Positions 9,001 through 17,089 are shown, counted from the stretch's first letter. The stretch is DNA of 19,700 bases from CAZHZT01 sp964537285 (GCA_964537285.1 CAZHZT010000110.1:1-19700); one strand, 5' to 3'. Program-made: numbers and translations. Notes: a model not told the origin generated them from the letters alone.

Positions 9001-12000
9001 ACCCATTTTTCTGAATCAAAATATTAACATCGGCATTAGGGATTCCCTTACCATTGACGGGCAGGTTTGTGAAAGTCAATTGATAACCTTCAATATCTCA
9101 GTCCTGGATCAACTGGAGCTTACCGTCGGGGAAATAAATGCCTGCCAGGGCGATACGGTTGACCTGATTTCCTTTAATATGATTGACACCAACGCGCTGC
9201 CTGGTGAATTGGTTTTTTATGAGTCTTATCCTAATTTACCTATTAACGATCCTGCTCATTATGCAAAAGAATCAGGGACTTATCAGGTTGTTGTAGAGTT
9301 AAGTGCTCAGGGAGATTGTGTGAAGGTCGATAGTTTTTTGGTGCATTTTAATGAAAAACCAGAGGTAGATATTTTACCCGATACGGCTATTTCATTGTGC
9401 AGTGGAAAAGCTTTTGAACTTAATGCTGTATCTTTAGGTGGAGGAGCCCCCCTGAGTTTTGAATGGAGCAATGGTTTTACAGATAGCACTATCACTGTTT
9501 TTGGCAGTCCGATTCCCGGTAATTCAGAAGTGTATGAAGTTACGCTCACCGATGTTTTCGGATGTTCCTCCAGCGATCAGATCGTTGTGAATACGGCTCA
9601 AAGCATTAGTGCAGCGAGTATTGATGATCTTCAGAACGTAAATCTTTGCAATGGAAATAATGGAAGTTTTATTGTAAGCCCCTTAAATGGTATTGCGCCC
9701 TTCGACTATGTGTGGGAAGGCCCTGTTAATGGTGTGGAGAATGATATTAATGGCTCTTTGTCGATACAAGATCTGGAGCAGGGCGCCTATCGGTTAACGA
9801 TTACAGATAGCGCTCCTGTAGAATGCCCAATGGTCATACCGCTGATTATTATTAACGGCCCCTCCATTGTAGTCAACGAAGTAAATATTGAGCCGGTGGA
9901 ATGCAGTGGAGATCAAAATGGGCGCATTGAATTGGATATTACGGCAAATAACCCCGTTTTTAATTGGAGTAATGGAGAGAACACTGCCATTATCGATAGT
10001 TTAGAAGGAGGAAAATATAGCGTTACCATTGTAGATGACTTTTGTTCCATTGTACTTGATGATCTTGAAGTAACCGAGTCCAATCCAATTGAAATTACCA
10101 ATTCCCAAATAGAAGATCAATCTTGTAGCAATACCATTGATGGTTCTATTGATATTATCATAAAAGGTGGAGTGAAACCTTACTTGTATGAATGGAGCAC
10201 CGGTTCTTTCAATAGCTCCCTGGATATGCTGGCAGAGGGAGATTATTCCCTTACCGTAACAGATTTCAATGGTTGCACTTTCCAGGACTCTTTTCAAATC
10301 AAGGCACCGGATTCCCTGATTTTGAATATTGAAGAAACAACGGACCCTTCTTGTTTTGACAGTGAAGATGGAACGATCCGGACCGATGTGAGTGGAGGAA
10401 CGCCTGGTTATGATTACCATTGGAATAATGGCGAAAACGAATCAGACCTTTTAAGCCTTCCTTCGGGAAGTTATCAGCTCACACTTACGGATGCCAATGG
10501 ATGCACTGCTCATTCTGCCACAATTGAATTATTTGATCCGCCTGCTCTCTTAGCTTTAGTAGATACGATCATTGATGCTTCATGTAACAATGCCAATAAT
10601 GGCCTTATTCAGGTAAGCGTTACCGGAGGTTTTCCTCCCTATAATTATGAATGGAGTAATGGCAGTGTTGATGAAACGCCTTCTAATCTGTTGCCGGGGA
10701 CGTATAGCCTTACCGTATCAGATAGCCAGGATTGTGAATACATTTTAAGTGATTTACTCGTAAGTGCGCCTGAGGTGCTGCAAGTTGAAATTGATATGGC
10801 AACAGGCCCAACATGTGTTGGCGTCAATGACGGAGAAATTGCCGTTCAGGTGATCGGAGGTATAGCTCCTTTTTCTTATATGTGGAACAATGGAGATACT
10901 ACGGCACAGGCTACTGGCTTAGGCCCGGGTTCCTACCAGTGCGAAGTATTTGATGCCAATGGCTGTTCAAATATCAGCACCTCCTTGCTGTTGAATGCTC
11001 CGCAGTTATTGGATGGTGAGATTGATTATTCCCAGGATGTAAGTTGCCACGGTGCTTCGGATGGGCAAATTTTTATCACCGTATCAGGGGGTACAGGCCC
11101 CTATACCTATTTTTGGAATGACAGTAGTGCTGTTGCCGATCGAGTGGATCTGAGCCCGGGAAAGTTTGCATGTGTAGTCACCGATGCTATTGGTTGTGAA
11201 ATTACCTTACCTACCCTGGAAATCGATGAGCCTAAAGAGTTGGTTATTAACGTAAACAGTATAGAAGATGTGCTGTGCAACGGGCAAGATAATGGAAGCA
11301 TTGATGTTTCCGTGACAGGAGGAGTGCCTCCTTATATCTATAGCTGGGATAATGGCTCGGAATTAGAAGATTTGGAAAATGCCGTTGCCGGGATATACAA
11401 GTTAACAGTCATTGATGAAAATGGATGTATAAGAAGCCGGGATGGCTTGGTTGTAGGCGAACCTGATCCCATTTCTGTAGCGGTAGAAGGCTTGGATGAA
11501 GTTGATTGTGACGGCAATGAAGGCGGCAGTGCCGATATAACCGTATCCGGAGGAAATAATCCCTTCGAATATGCCTGGAGCAATGGATCAGATGAAGAGG
11601 ATTTAATCAATGTGGATGCAGGCATCTACTCACTTACCATTACGGATACAAACAATTGCCTGGCGATTCGACCCAATATTCAGGTTATTGACCCGACAGA
11701 TACCCTTTCTGTTGCATTAGATACCTCTTCTTCCGTTAGTTGTTTTGGAGCAAATGATGGCAGTATTTCTGCGATCATTGAAGGCGGTAGCTTACCTTAT
11801 CAATTCTTATGGAGCAACGGAGTAATCAATGAGCCGGAGATTTTTAATCTCCCTGCCGGAAATTATCGTCTCACTGTAACCGATGCAAATGGTTGTGTAA
11901 GCACTTCTCCTTTGGTTTCTATTGCTACCCCTCCACCTTTAGTGGTCGATTTAGATAGTCTTCATCTGCCATTTTGTGACAACGACTCAACCGGGGCGCT

Positions 12001-13387
12001 TTTTGTTTCTCCAGAAGGAGGTCAGGGGAATTTCAGTTTTGTTTGGATGAATATTTCAGGTGATACGGTGGGGAATAAGGAAGATTTAATTAATATCCCC
12101 TCTGGTAAGTATTTTGTAAATGTTGTAGATAATGAGGGATGTACGACTACTTCTCCTATTTTTACCATAAATGATCCGAACAACTTCCTGGTAAGCTTTG
12201 GTGAAGTACAAGGAAGTTGCCCTGAGGATTCTACCGGGAGTATTCAGATAATGATCCAAGGGGGAAGTAGCCCTTTGAGTTATGAATGGAGTAATGGAAG
12301 CATTCAAAAAGATTTAACCAATGTTCCATCAGGTGTTTATCAGGTTACTGTTACGGATCAAAACGGTTGCGAAACGGTTTCTGAATTTCAGGAAGTGAAT
12401 AACTTGTCAGCTTCACCTATTCAAGCCAATGTGGATGAAGTGGTAGACGTTTCCTGTTTCGAAGAAGCTGAGGGAACTATTTCGATAAGCGTTAATGGCG
12501 GAGCACCGCCTTATAACTATTCGTGGAACCATGGTGCCATTATTGAAGATTTGAATAATCTCCCCGCCGGCAATTATAACTGTACGATCACTGATACCAC
12601 CGGTTGTAATTTCGTTACAACAACTATAAAAGTAAGTCAACCGGATACAGGCATTTATCACCTTCTTGATACAATTGTAGAAAATAGCTGCCCCGGAGAT
12701 AATCAAGGCGGGATTTATATTGACTTAGCCGGAGGAACGCCTCCTTATGAAGTAGAATGGAATACTGGTGTCAAAGTGGAAGACATTTTTGGTTTGAAAG
12801 AAGGGGCGTACTGGTTTTCAGTGACGGATGCTCTCGGATGTTTGTATTCCTCCCCGGTGTATTCAATTAATGATCCGGCTCCTTTCGACGTAGATGTGTT
12901 GCTTGAAAACCCTACTTTTGGGAATTCAAATGGTCAAATTGAAGTATCGGTATCGGGAGCTAACCCACCTTATGATTATTTATGGAGCGCAAATACGGGC
13001 AGCCAGACTACGCCGAATGTTATCAATATTACCGAAGGCATTTACGCTGTTACCATCACAGATGCGGAGCTTTGTGATACTGTGATAAGTATACAGGTAG
13101 ATTTTGTGTCTTCTGTTGTTGGAAATAACACCAACTCAGATCTTTTTGCGGTTTATCCCAATCCCGCTGATTCTTATGTGAATTTAGAGTGGAAAGGAAC
13201 TTCTGCTACAGAATTGACTCTGCAAATGCTGCATACTTCGGGTCAGGTAGTCGGCCGTTGGCAACGCGCCGGTACACCTGACCGGATCGAACGCCTGGAT
13301 ATTGGGGATGTTCCTGCTGGTTTGTATTGGCTGAAAGTGGAAGAGGAAGATGGTTTAGTAGATGTCATCAAGGTTGTAATTTATTAA
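6023..13387 (+). CDS. Giant multidomain SprB-repeat surface protein with T9SS type A sorting domain
   Basis: A 2454-residue secreted protein, probably an adhesin or gliding-type surface filament. Domains in order (approximate residues): signal peptide 1-34, cut after TAQ; a GCTNxxAxNYxxxAxxDDGSC motif at 165-186; P/homoB domain 195-331; Fn3-like 337-427; a second P domain 434-588; Fn3-like 592-693; MAM-like domain 698-873 (DDFDWxxDxxxTPSGKTGPxxD); MopE-type metal-binding motif 882-943 (YYLDNDEDGFG, DCND, DDNCNG); Ig-like segments 944-1200; about 15 SprB repeats 1200-2365; and a C-terminal type A sorting domain 2374-2454 (VYPNPADSYVNL ... PAGLYWLKV). Export would be by Sec, then T9SS. An in-frame TTG at 5981 adds 14 residues that do not improve the signal peptide, and ATG 6044 is an equally good start. 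No frameshift is seen. SprB itself drives gliding in Flavobacterium johnsoniae, but whether this protein does so is unknown. Confidence 0.93.
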   Translation: MRIFPKAMNSRRHLQYCIYILIFSLGVNLEGTAQSSCSEAVLLTPGTEQCGSTEISGDGIDNNVCLGIIDESNDYILKYTVPSQENGMLLMLQLTANTENVGISLTNGCPESGTYDCLGAESGAAELTLVSPPLIGGTTYWIHLSSPPGTPVMDFCLSSFIGIEGCTNVLANNYDPLAIVDDGSCSFPDPLSDCGAYSKNISKNIPDLGVLLDTLNANAQDNEVIVDLDLALVIQHDYMPDLEVSLISPSGLEMKLFQDECPGTDSLRLRLDDDSGPFDCNAFVSIGYFSPSTGILQGFNGTLLDGDWVLKIEDDALGDIGQLYSWCLIPELIEVECLSPSAVTILEVSSSTALINWNENNMPPASEWEFELVPLGSTPSGIPTHTNITSPPYLLTGLQPAITYRVYVRSVCGPIPGEWSNPKQFTTALSNPTACGIGLPIADCGFGPLNNFTINVDNAPGSSLGSDVFLKEINIIIEHDYNGDLDFSLISPSGVEVLLSSDNGGGEPNYGIPEDVLCAGATSFSPLACFKISSDDVYPPFLGDYLPEGDMNDFYDGSDPNGNWTFSICDDAGDDVGKLQYLELVFEAAVCTPPADFSVQNIDASSAELTWSADADCTDLYLEYGPSGFLPGVDENPGSLQSQVVSLGCGTGQPYTLNGLMETTSYDFYIRQSCSGGGFSINSCLVSATTGCETGPLTEEETFDEQESCSTSCSASCSISGTWTNSNNDDFDWIVDQYTTPSGKTGPEDDITGGGKFIYIETSSSACPEGGRAILESGCMDVMASSGSCHFSFFCHMKGKDIGRLQLLVKPVDELVWDTLWFLNGEQGDDWFQNYIDLSNYDGQTVQFRFEGYKGEGVRGDIAIDQLQFFGTQDSGQPSFVYYLDNDEDGFGSQNDSILSCSAVTPPFYVANKLDCNDNNELINPVAVEVPCNQLDDNCNGFADDSILFDPQVESDTVCGVGNYTITPQSNAFGTYYWYDMSDTSLLGLGNILPIFLNQNINIGIRDSLTIDGQVCESQLITFNISVLDQLELTVGEINACQGDTVDLISFNMIDTNALPGELVFYESYPNLPINDPAHYAKESGTYQVVVELSAQGDCVKVDSFLVHFNEKPEVDILPDTAISLCSGKAFELNAVSLGGGAPLSFEWSNGFTDSTITVFGSPIPGNSEVYEVTLTDVFGCSSSDQIVVNTAQSISAASIDDLQNVNLCNGNNGSFIVSPLNGIAPFDYVWEGPVNGVENDINGSLSIQDLEQGAYRLTITDSAPVECPMVIPLIIINGPSIVVNEVNIEPVECSGDQNGRIELDITANNPVFNWSNGENTAIIDSLEGGKYSVTIVDDFCSIVLDDLEVTESNPIEITNSQIEDQSCSNTIDGSIDIIIKGGVKPYLYEWSTGSFNSSLDMLAEGDYSLTVTDFNGCTFQDSFQIKAPDSLILNIEETTDPSCFDSEDGTIRTDVSGGTPGYDYHWNNGENESDLLSLPSGSYQLTLTDANGCTAHSATIELFDPPALLALVDTIIDASCNNANNGLIQVSVTGGFPPYNYEWSNGSVDETPSNLLPGTYSLTVSDSQDCEYILSDLLVSAPEVLQVEIDMATGPTCVGVNDGEIAVQVIGGIAPFSYMWNNGDTTAQATGLGPGSYQCEVFDANGCSNISTSLLLNAPQLLDGEIDYSQDVSCHGASDGQIFITVSGGTGPYTYFWNDSSAVADRVDLSPGKFACVVTDAIGCEITLPTLEIDEPKELVINVNSIEDVLCNGQDNGSIDVSVTGGVPPYIYSWDNGSELEDLENAVAGIYKLTVIDENGCIRSRDGLVVGEPDPISVAVEGLDEVDCDGNEGGSADITVSGGNNPFEYAWSNGSDEEDLINVDAGIYSLTITDTNNCLAIRPNIQVIDPTDTLSVALDTSSSVSCFGANDGSISAIIEGGSLPYQFLWSNGVINEPEIFNLPAGNYRLTVTDANGCVSTSPLVSIATPPPLVVDLDSLHLPFCDNDSTGALFVSPEGGQGNFSFVWMNISGDTVGNKEDLINIPSGKYFVNVVDNEGCTTTSPIFTINDPNNFLVSFGEVQGSCPEDSTGSIQIMIQGGSSPLSYEWSNGSIQKDLTNVPSGVYQVTVTDQNGCETVSEFQEVNNLSASPIQANVDEVVDVSCFEEAEGTISISVNGGAPPYNYSWNHGAIIEDLNNLPAGNYNCTITDTTGCNFVTTTIKVSQPDTGIYHLLDTIVENSCPGDNQGGIYIDLAGGTPPYEVEWNTGVKVEDIFGLKEGAYWFSVTDALGCLYSSPVYSINDPAPFDVDVLLENPTFGNSNGQIEVSVSGANPPYDYLWSANTGSQTTPNVINITEGIYAVTITDAELCDTVISIQVDFVSSVVGNNTNSDLFAVYPNPADSYVNLEWKGTSATELTLQMLHTSGQVVGRWQRAGTPDRIERLDIGDVPAGLYWLKVEEEDGLVDVIKVVIY
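9620..13111 (+). repeat. About 15 tandem SprB repeats within the surface-protein gene
   Basis: The encoded repeats are about 77 residues each. Their pattern is a Cys near the start, G.I.V.V.GG.PPY.Y.WSNG, then DL..L.AG.Y.LTVTD.NGC and a linker ending in a P-rich turn. The most regular copies run from about 10320 to 12850. The first (about 9620-9855) has a longer insert after its W. The second lacks the NG before its final Cys (DDFCS). The last (about 12880-13111) has lost the early Cys (NPTFGNSNG). At DNA level the copies are well diverged, so recent duplication or recombination between them is unlikely. The paired Cys residues could form one disulfide per repeat, which is inference. Confidence 0.88.
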
Positions 13388-13405
13388 AATTACAACCTTG
13401 ATGAC
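13364..13405. terminator. Bidirectional terminator overlapping the end of the giant gene
   Basis: Perfect 19-bp arms (13364-13382 and 13387-13405) around the loop ATTA. The left arm encodes the last residues (VIKVVI) and the stop codon lies at 13385-13387, so the hairpin is built partly from coding sequence. The convergent OmpA-family gene ends at 13427, so the same structure could end both transcripts. Confidence 0.75.
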
Positions 13406-13426
13406 TCATGTTTCTTTAACCCACTT

Positions 13427-15415
13427 CTACTCTTCTACAATTTTAAACGTAGTTCTACGGTTTTCCTGATGTTCTTCCTCTGAACATGCCGCACAATTAC
13501 AATCCACGGCCGGGCTATCCTCACCATAACCTTTTGCAAACAAACGTTCTTCCTTAATTCCCTTGGAAATAAGGTAATCCACGGCTGATTGTGCCCTTCT
13601 TCGACTTAAGTCTTCGTTGTAACGAGCGTTACCACGACAATCGGTATGAGAACCTAATTCAATTATAATAGTAGGATTTTGATTCAAAATATCCGCCAAT
13701 TCATTCAAAGTAGGCATGGCATCTTCTCTGATATAAGCTTCATCAAAATCATAATAAATATTTTCTAAGCGGATTTCTTTGTCCAAAAAGATTCTATCCA
13801 AGACGATCTCTATTTCAAAACGCAGTTCCGGGTTGCTGGGATCCCTGCCGATGCCCTTGGTAGAAAAGCGGTTTGTATTGGCTAAAAAACGATCGGCACT
13901 GACAAAGAATTCATAATCCGTGTTTTCTTCAAGGGTTATGCTGAAGAAACCGTCTTCTCCTACAGTCACCTTTTGTTTTTTATTATTAAAATTAATATCT
14001 ACGGTGGCACCGTTTAATGGTTTGCGGCCCAATATTTCGCTGTTGGGGTCGTCTTTGATGCTGTATATTTTTTCCAGGACATAACCATCCAATACCATTT
14101 TATACTCTAATGGTTTTTGTTCAATCGTATCCACGATCTCTTCGGGAGGGAGAATTCTTTTTTCAAAAGAATAAATATCGTCCTTTCCGCTTCCGTTTGG
14201 ACGGGAAGAACTGAAATAACCTTGGAGCAGCACATCTTCTTCCTTAAGTTGGCGATTGTCGATGATCAAGCCAAAGTCATCGGATGCGGAATTGATAGGC
14301 GGCTTCAGGTTCTGGGGCGGGCTCCAGGTACCGTTGCCCAGTTTGTAGGAACGGAAAATATCAAGTCCTCCCATACCAACATGACCTGAGGATGAAAAAT
14401 AAAGCGTATCTTTATTAATGTTCGGGAATTTTTCATCGCGTGGAGTGTTCACACTGCGTCCCATAAGCCTTGGTTCACCCCATCCTTCCGCTGTGCGTTC
14501 AGAGAAGTAAATATCGTATCCGCCCCAGCCTTCGGGATCATTGCAAGAGAAATATAATGTATTTCCATCTGGTGAAATAGATGGATGACCGTAGTTTACG
14601 TTTTCTTTTACAAAGTTGAGCACTTGCGGAGCGCTCCAGGAGTCTCCCTGACTGCGACTGACCATTATTTTGCAATAAGCATCCTGCCTGCCTTCGCTGA
14701 AGCAACGGGTGAAATATATTTCAGAGAAGTCTTCTGTAAAACTAGCTGCTCCTTCGTTATCGGTAGAGTTGATGTTTAGGTCAAAAGGCATAACGGTACC
14801 CACGGAAAGATCTGCGATGAAAAGGTCAGAGAAATCCTTTCCCGTCCAATTATATATTTCATCTCCGGTACCGGCTGCCCGATCAGAGGTAAAGACCAAT
14901 TGGTTTTCTCCAAAGAGGGTAGGGGAGTATTCAGAGGCACTGCTGTTGATATCAGTTTGCTTAACAATGAAAGGGCTTCGTTTAGCCCCTTTTTTCCAGG
15001 TTTTGGCTTGCTTGCAGGCCGTTATTTCCTTTCGGTATTCGTAAGGCGTACCCAATTCGATTCCCAGATTTTTGAAGGCCTGAATGGCTTCTGAGTATTG
15101 TTCGTTCTGCTTTAGTGCGAAAGCATAATTCTTAAGGGCATCCAAGCCAAAGCCATTATCGTAGGCCGTTTGATACCAAATAGCAGCTGAAGCCGGATCA
15201 TTGACCTGGCGATAACTTTCTCCTAATAAATAGGCAAACTGGCTTTTATCGAGCTTGGTTTTAGCTTTTTTATACTCTTTTTTTAGCATCGGAATGGCCA
15301 CTGAGAATTGCTTGCGCTCGTAGGCTGTTTTGCCGTCTTTAATTTTTTGCGTGTAAGAGCAACTCAGCAGAGTAAGTACAATTAGCGTTAGTAAGATTGA
15401 GAATGATAGCTTCAT
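13427..15415 (-). CDS. PorE-like TPR/PD40/OmpA lipoprotein
   Basis: A 662-residue predicted lipoprotein with signal peptide MKLSFSILLTLIVLTLLSC and lipidation at Cys19. Domains in order: TPR-like helices at about 25-140; a PD40/WD40-like beta-propeller at about 155-420 with repeated blades (SPDGNTLYFSC, NKDTLYFSSSGHVGMGGLDIF, SFTEDFSEIYFTR); a carboxypeptidase-regulatory-like fold at about 430-525; and an OmpA C-terminal peptidoglycan-binding domain at about 550-662. In the last, ELGSHTDCRG gives Asp592 and NRRTTF gives Arg653/654, the residues that bind peptidoglycan in the family. This is the architecture of PorE, the T9SS component that tethers the system to peptidoglycan, but Bacteroidota carry several paralogues of this type, so no symbol is given. 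The reading frame opens at 15514, but the ATG at 15415 gives a proper lipoprotein signal and is preferred. It faces the SprB-repeat gene, a plausible T9SS substrate. Confidence 0.88.
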   Translation of the reverse strand: MKLSFSILLTLIVLTLLSCSYTQKIKDGKTAYERKQFSVAIPMLKKEYKKAKTKLDKSQFAYLLGESYRQVNDPASAAIWYQTAYDNGFGLDALKNYAFALKQNEQYSEAIQAFKNLGIELGTPYEYRKEITACKQAKTWKKGAKRSPFIVKQTDINSSASEYSPTLFGENQLVFTSDRAAGTGDEIYNWTGKDFSDLFIADLSVGTVMPFDLNINSTDNEGAASFTEDFSEIYFTRCFSEGRQDAYCKIMVSRSQGDSWSAPQVLNFVKENVNYGHPSISPDGNTLYFSCNDPEGWGGYDIYFSERTAEGWGEPRLMGRSVNTPRDEKFPNINKDTLYFSSSGHVGMGGLDIFRSYKLGNGTWSPPQNLKPPINSASDDFGLIIDNRQLKEEDVLLQGYFSSSRPNGSGKDDIYSFEKRILPPEEIVDTIEQKPLEYKMVLDGYVLEKIYSIKDDPNSEILGRKPLNGATVDINFNNKKQKVTVGEDGFFSITLEENTDYEFFVSADRFLANTNRFSTKGIGRDPSNPELRFEIEIVLDRIFLDKEIRLENIYYDFDEAYIREDAMPTLNELADILNQNPTIIIELGSHTDCRGNARYNEDLSRRRAQSAVDYLISKGIKEERLFAKGYGEDSPAVDCNCAACSEEEHQENRRTTFKIVEE

Positions 15416-15548
15416 ATTTATAAATTGTTGTAGGGAACGGTTTTTGCTTAGAACAAGTCTATTGTTACCGGTTCTTATATAAAACGCAATAATTCTAAAA
15501 ACAATATGCCTCAAAAAATTATTACTTTTTTTAACTGTAAACGGTGAA

Positions 15549-15647
15549 TCTTTGGCAAATTGTGTGGAGTGAAGTTCTTGAAAAAGTCGTTCATTTCACT
15601 CACTAGAATAATTTTAAATAACTTCATCCTACACAATTTGCCAAAGA
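15549..15647. repeat. Long inverted repeat before ffh, related to 5696-5804
   Basis: Perfect 17-nt arms TCTTTGGCAAATTGTGT (15549-15565) and complement (15631-15647). They continue inward imperfectly, with GGAGTGAAGTT against AACTTCATCC. A second internal pair, GAGTGAA (15567-15573) with TTCACTC (15595-15601), offers an alternative fold. The arm differs from that at 5696-5804 by one G/A change over its first 17 nt, so the two belong to one repeat family. It lies between the divergent PorE-like gene and ffh, and its right arm supplies the TTTG of the likely ffh promoter. Confidence 0.65.
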
Positions 15648-15669
15648 ACCGAAATAATTAATATTTTTG
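15637..15669 (+). promoter_or_regulatory. Bacteroidota-type promoter of ffh
   Basis: TTTG at 15637-15640, then 21 nt, then TATTTTTG at 15662-15669, an exact match to the TAnnTTTG -7 box. Known Bacteroidota sigma-70-type promoters have TTG or TTTG about 17-23 nt before this box. Transcription would start at about 15676, leaving a leader of about 20 nt before the ffh ATG at 15695. The -33 element lies inside the right arm of the inverted repeat at 15549-15647. Confidence 0.6.
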
Positions 15670-15694
15670 CAGGCCTAATATAAAACAAGACAGA

Positions 15695-17074
15695 ATGTTT
15701 GAAAGTTTGAATGAAAGGCTGGAAGGTGCCCTAAAAACCCTTAAAGGTGAGAGTAAATTAACAGAAATTAACATTGCTCAATCCATCAAAGAGGTCAGAA
15801 GGGCATTGGTGGCGGCGGATGTTAACTATAAAATTGCTAAAGAATTTACTGAAAAAGTCAAAGAGGAAGCTCTGGGTACTAAAAACGTATTAAAAGCGGT
15901 TAAGCCCGGAGAACTGATGGTGAAAATTGTTCAGGATGAACTCGCCGAACTAATGGGCGGAACTTCTGAAGGAATTGACCTTAGCGGAAAACCATCCATT
16001 ATCCTTATTGCTGGCTTGCAAGGTTCCGGAAAGACCACCTTTTCCGGTAAGCTGGCGCATTTCCTTAAGGAAAAAAAGAAGAAGAAACCTTTATTAGTTG
16101 CCTGTGATGTATACCGACCCGCAGCGATCGATCAGATAACTGTCCTGGGTGAACAGATTAAAGTTCCTGTTTATAAGGAGGTCGATAACAAAAACCCTGT
16201 CGAAATTGCTCTAAATTCTATAAAACACAGTGAGCAACACGGCTTCGATACCATCATCGTCGATACCGCCGGGCGCCTGGCAGTTGATGAGGAAATGATG
16301 AACGAGATTTCCGATATCAAGGATTCTATTCTCCCTAATGAAACGCTCTTTGTGGTCGACTCTATGACCGGGCAGGACGCGGTCAATACTGCAAAAGCTT
16401 TTAACGACCGCATCAATTTTGACGGGGTCGTGCTGACCAAGCTCGACGGGGATACGCGTGGGGGAGCCGCGCTTTCTATTAAATATACCGTCGGAAAACC
16501 GATCAAATTTATCAGTACCGGTGAAAAGATGGACACCCTGGATGTTTTCCACCCTGACCGAATGGCTCAGCGGATACTTGGCATGGGGGATATCGTTTCC
16601 TTTGTAGAAAAGGCTCAGGAGCAGTTCGATGAGAAGGAAGCTAAGCGTATTGAAAAGAAAATTCGCCGCAATAAATTCGATTTCAATGACTTTTTAAGCC
16701 AGATTAACCAGATCAAACGCATGGGGGATATCAAAAGCCTCATGGGAATGATCCCTGGAATGAATAAAGCACTTAAAGATATCGATATTGATAATAAGGC
16801 TTTTGTTAAAATCGAAGCCATCATCCAATCGATGACGCCCGAGGAGAGAGAAAATCCTGAATTACTTAATATGAGCCGCAAAAGACGCATAAGCAAGGGC
16901 TGCGGAAAAGAAATTCATGAAATAAATATGTTTATCAAGCAGTTCGAACAAATGCGGAAAATGATGCACCGCCTCAGTACCGGTAAAGGAATTCCTGGTA
17001 TGGCTGGCGGTGGCCTCCCGCAGGGAACAGGCGGCGACCGAAAGAAACTGAGAAAAAAGAAAAAGAAAAGATAG
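15695..17074 (+). CDS. ffh: Signal recognition particle protein Ffh
   Basis: SRP54-type GTPase, 459 residues, that binds signal sequences of nascent inner-membrane proteins together with SRP RNA and delivers ribosomes to the receptor FtsY. An N-terminal helical N domain covers about 1-90. The G domain has P-loop GLQGSGKTT (107-115), DTAGR (190-194) and TKLDGD (248-253). The Met-rich M domain (about 300-435) has MGMIPGMNKAL and the RNA-binding helix. The conserved RIAxGSG of that helix is RISKGCG here (398-404), with Cys403 in place of Ser. The tail ends in a very basic stretch (KKLRKKKKKR). The start is well supported by the typical MFESLNERL N-terminus and a promoter about 25 nt upstream. 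It is followed by a strong terminator and so is probably transcribed alone. Confidence 0.98.
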   Translation: MFESLNERLEGALKTLKGESKLTEINIAQSIKEVRRALVAADVNYKIAKEFTEKVKEEALGTKNVLKAVKPGELMVKIVQDELAELMGGTSEGIDLSGKPSIILIAGLQGSGKTTFSGKLAHFLKEKKKKKPLLVACDVYRPAAIDQITVLGEQIKVPVYKEVDNKNPVEIALNSIKHSEQHGFDTIIVDTAGRLAVDEEMMNEISDIKDSILPNETLFVVDSMTGQDAVNTAKAFNDRINFDGVVLTKLDGDTRGGAALSIKYTVGKPIKFISTGEKMDTLDVFHPDRMAQRILGMGDIVSFVEKAQEQFDEKEAKRIEKKIRRNKFDFNDFLSQINQIKRMGDIKSLMGMIPGMNKALKDIDIDNKAFVKIEAIIQSMTPEERENPELLNMSRKRRISKGCGKEIHEINMFIKQFEQMRKMMHRLSTGKGIPGMAGGGLPQGTGGDRKKLRKKKKKR

Positions 17075-17089
17075 GGAACTAATGTTATA

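Noticed and set aside
9620..13111. CRISPR array or recent tandem DNA duplication
   Set aside because: The period is protein-level, about 231 nt with strong DNA divergence and an open frame throughout, so these are protein repeats.
15416..15514. Extended N-terminus of the PorE-like protein
   Set aside because: Starting at 15514 would bury the lipoprotein signal 33 residues in. The ATG at 15415 places the LLSC lipobox correctly.
15548..15694. SRP RNA gene beside ffh
   Set aside because: The structure is an inverted repeat related to 5696-5804, and I see no GGAA tetraloop helix typical of SRP RNA.
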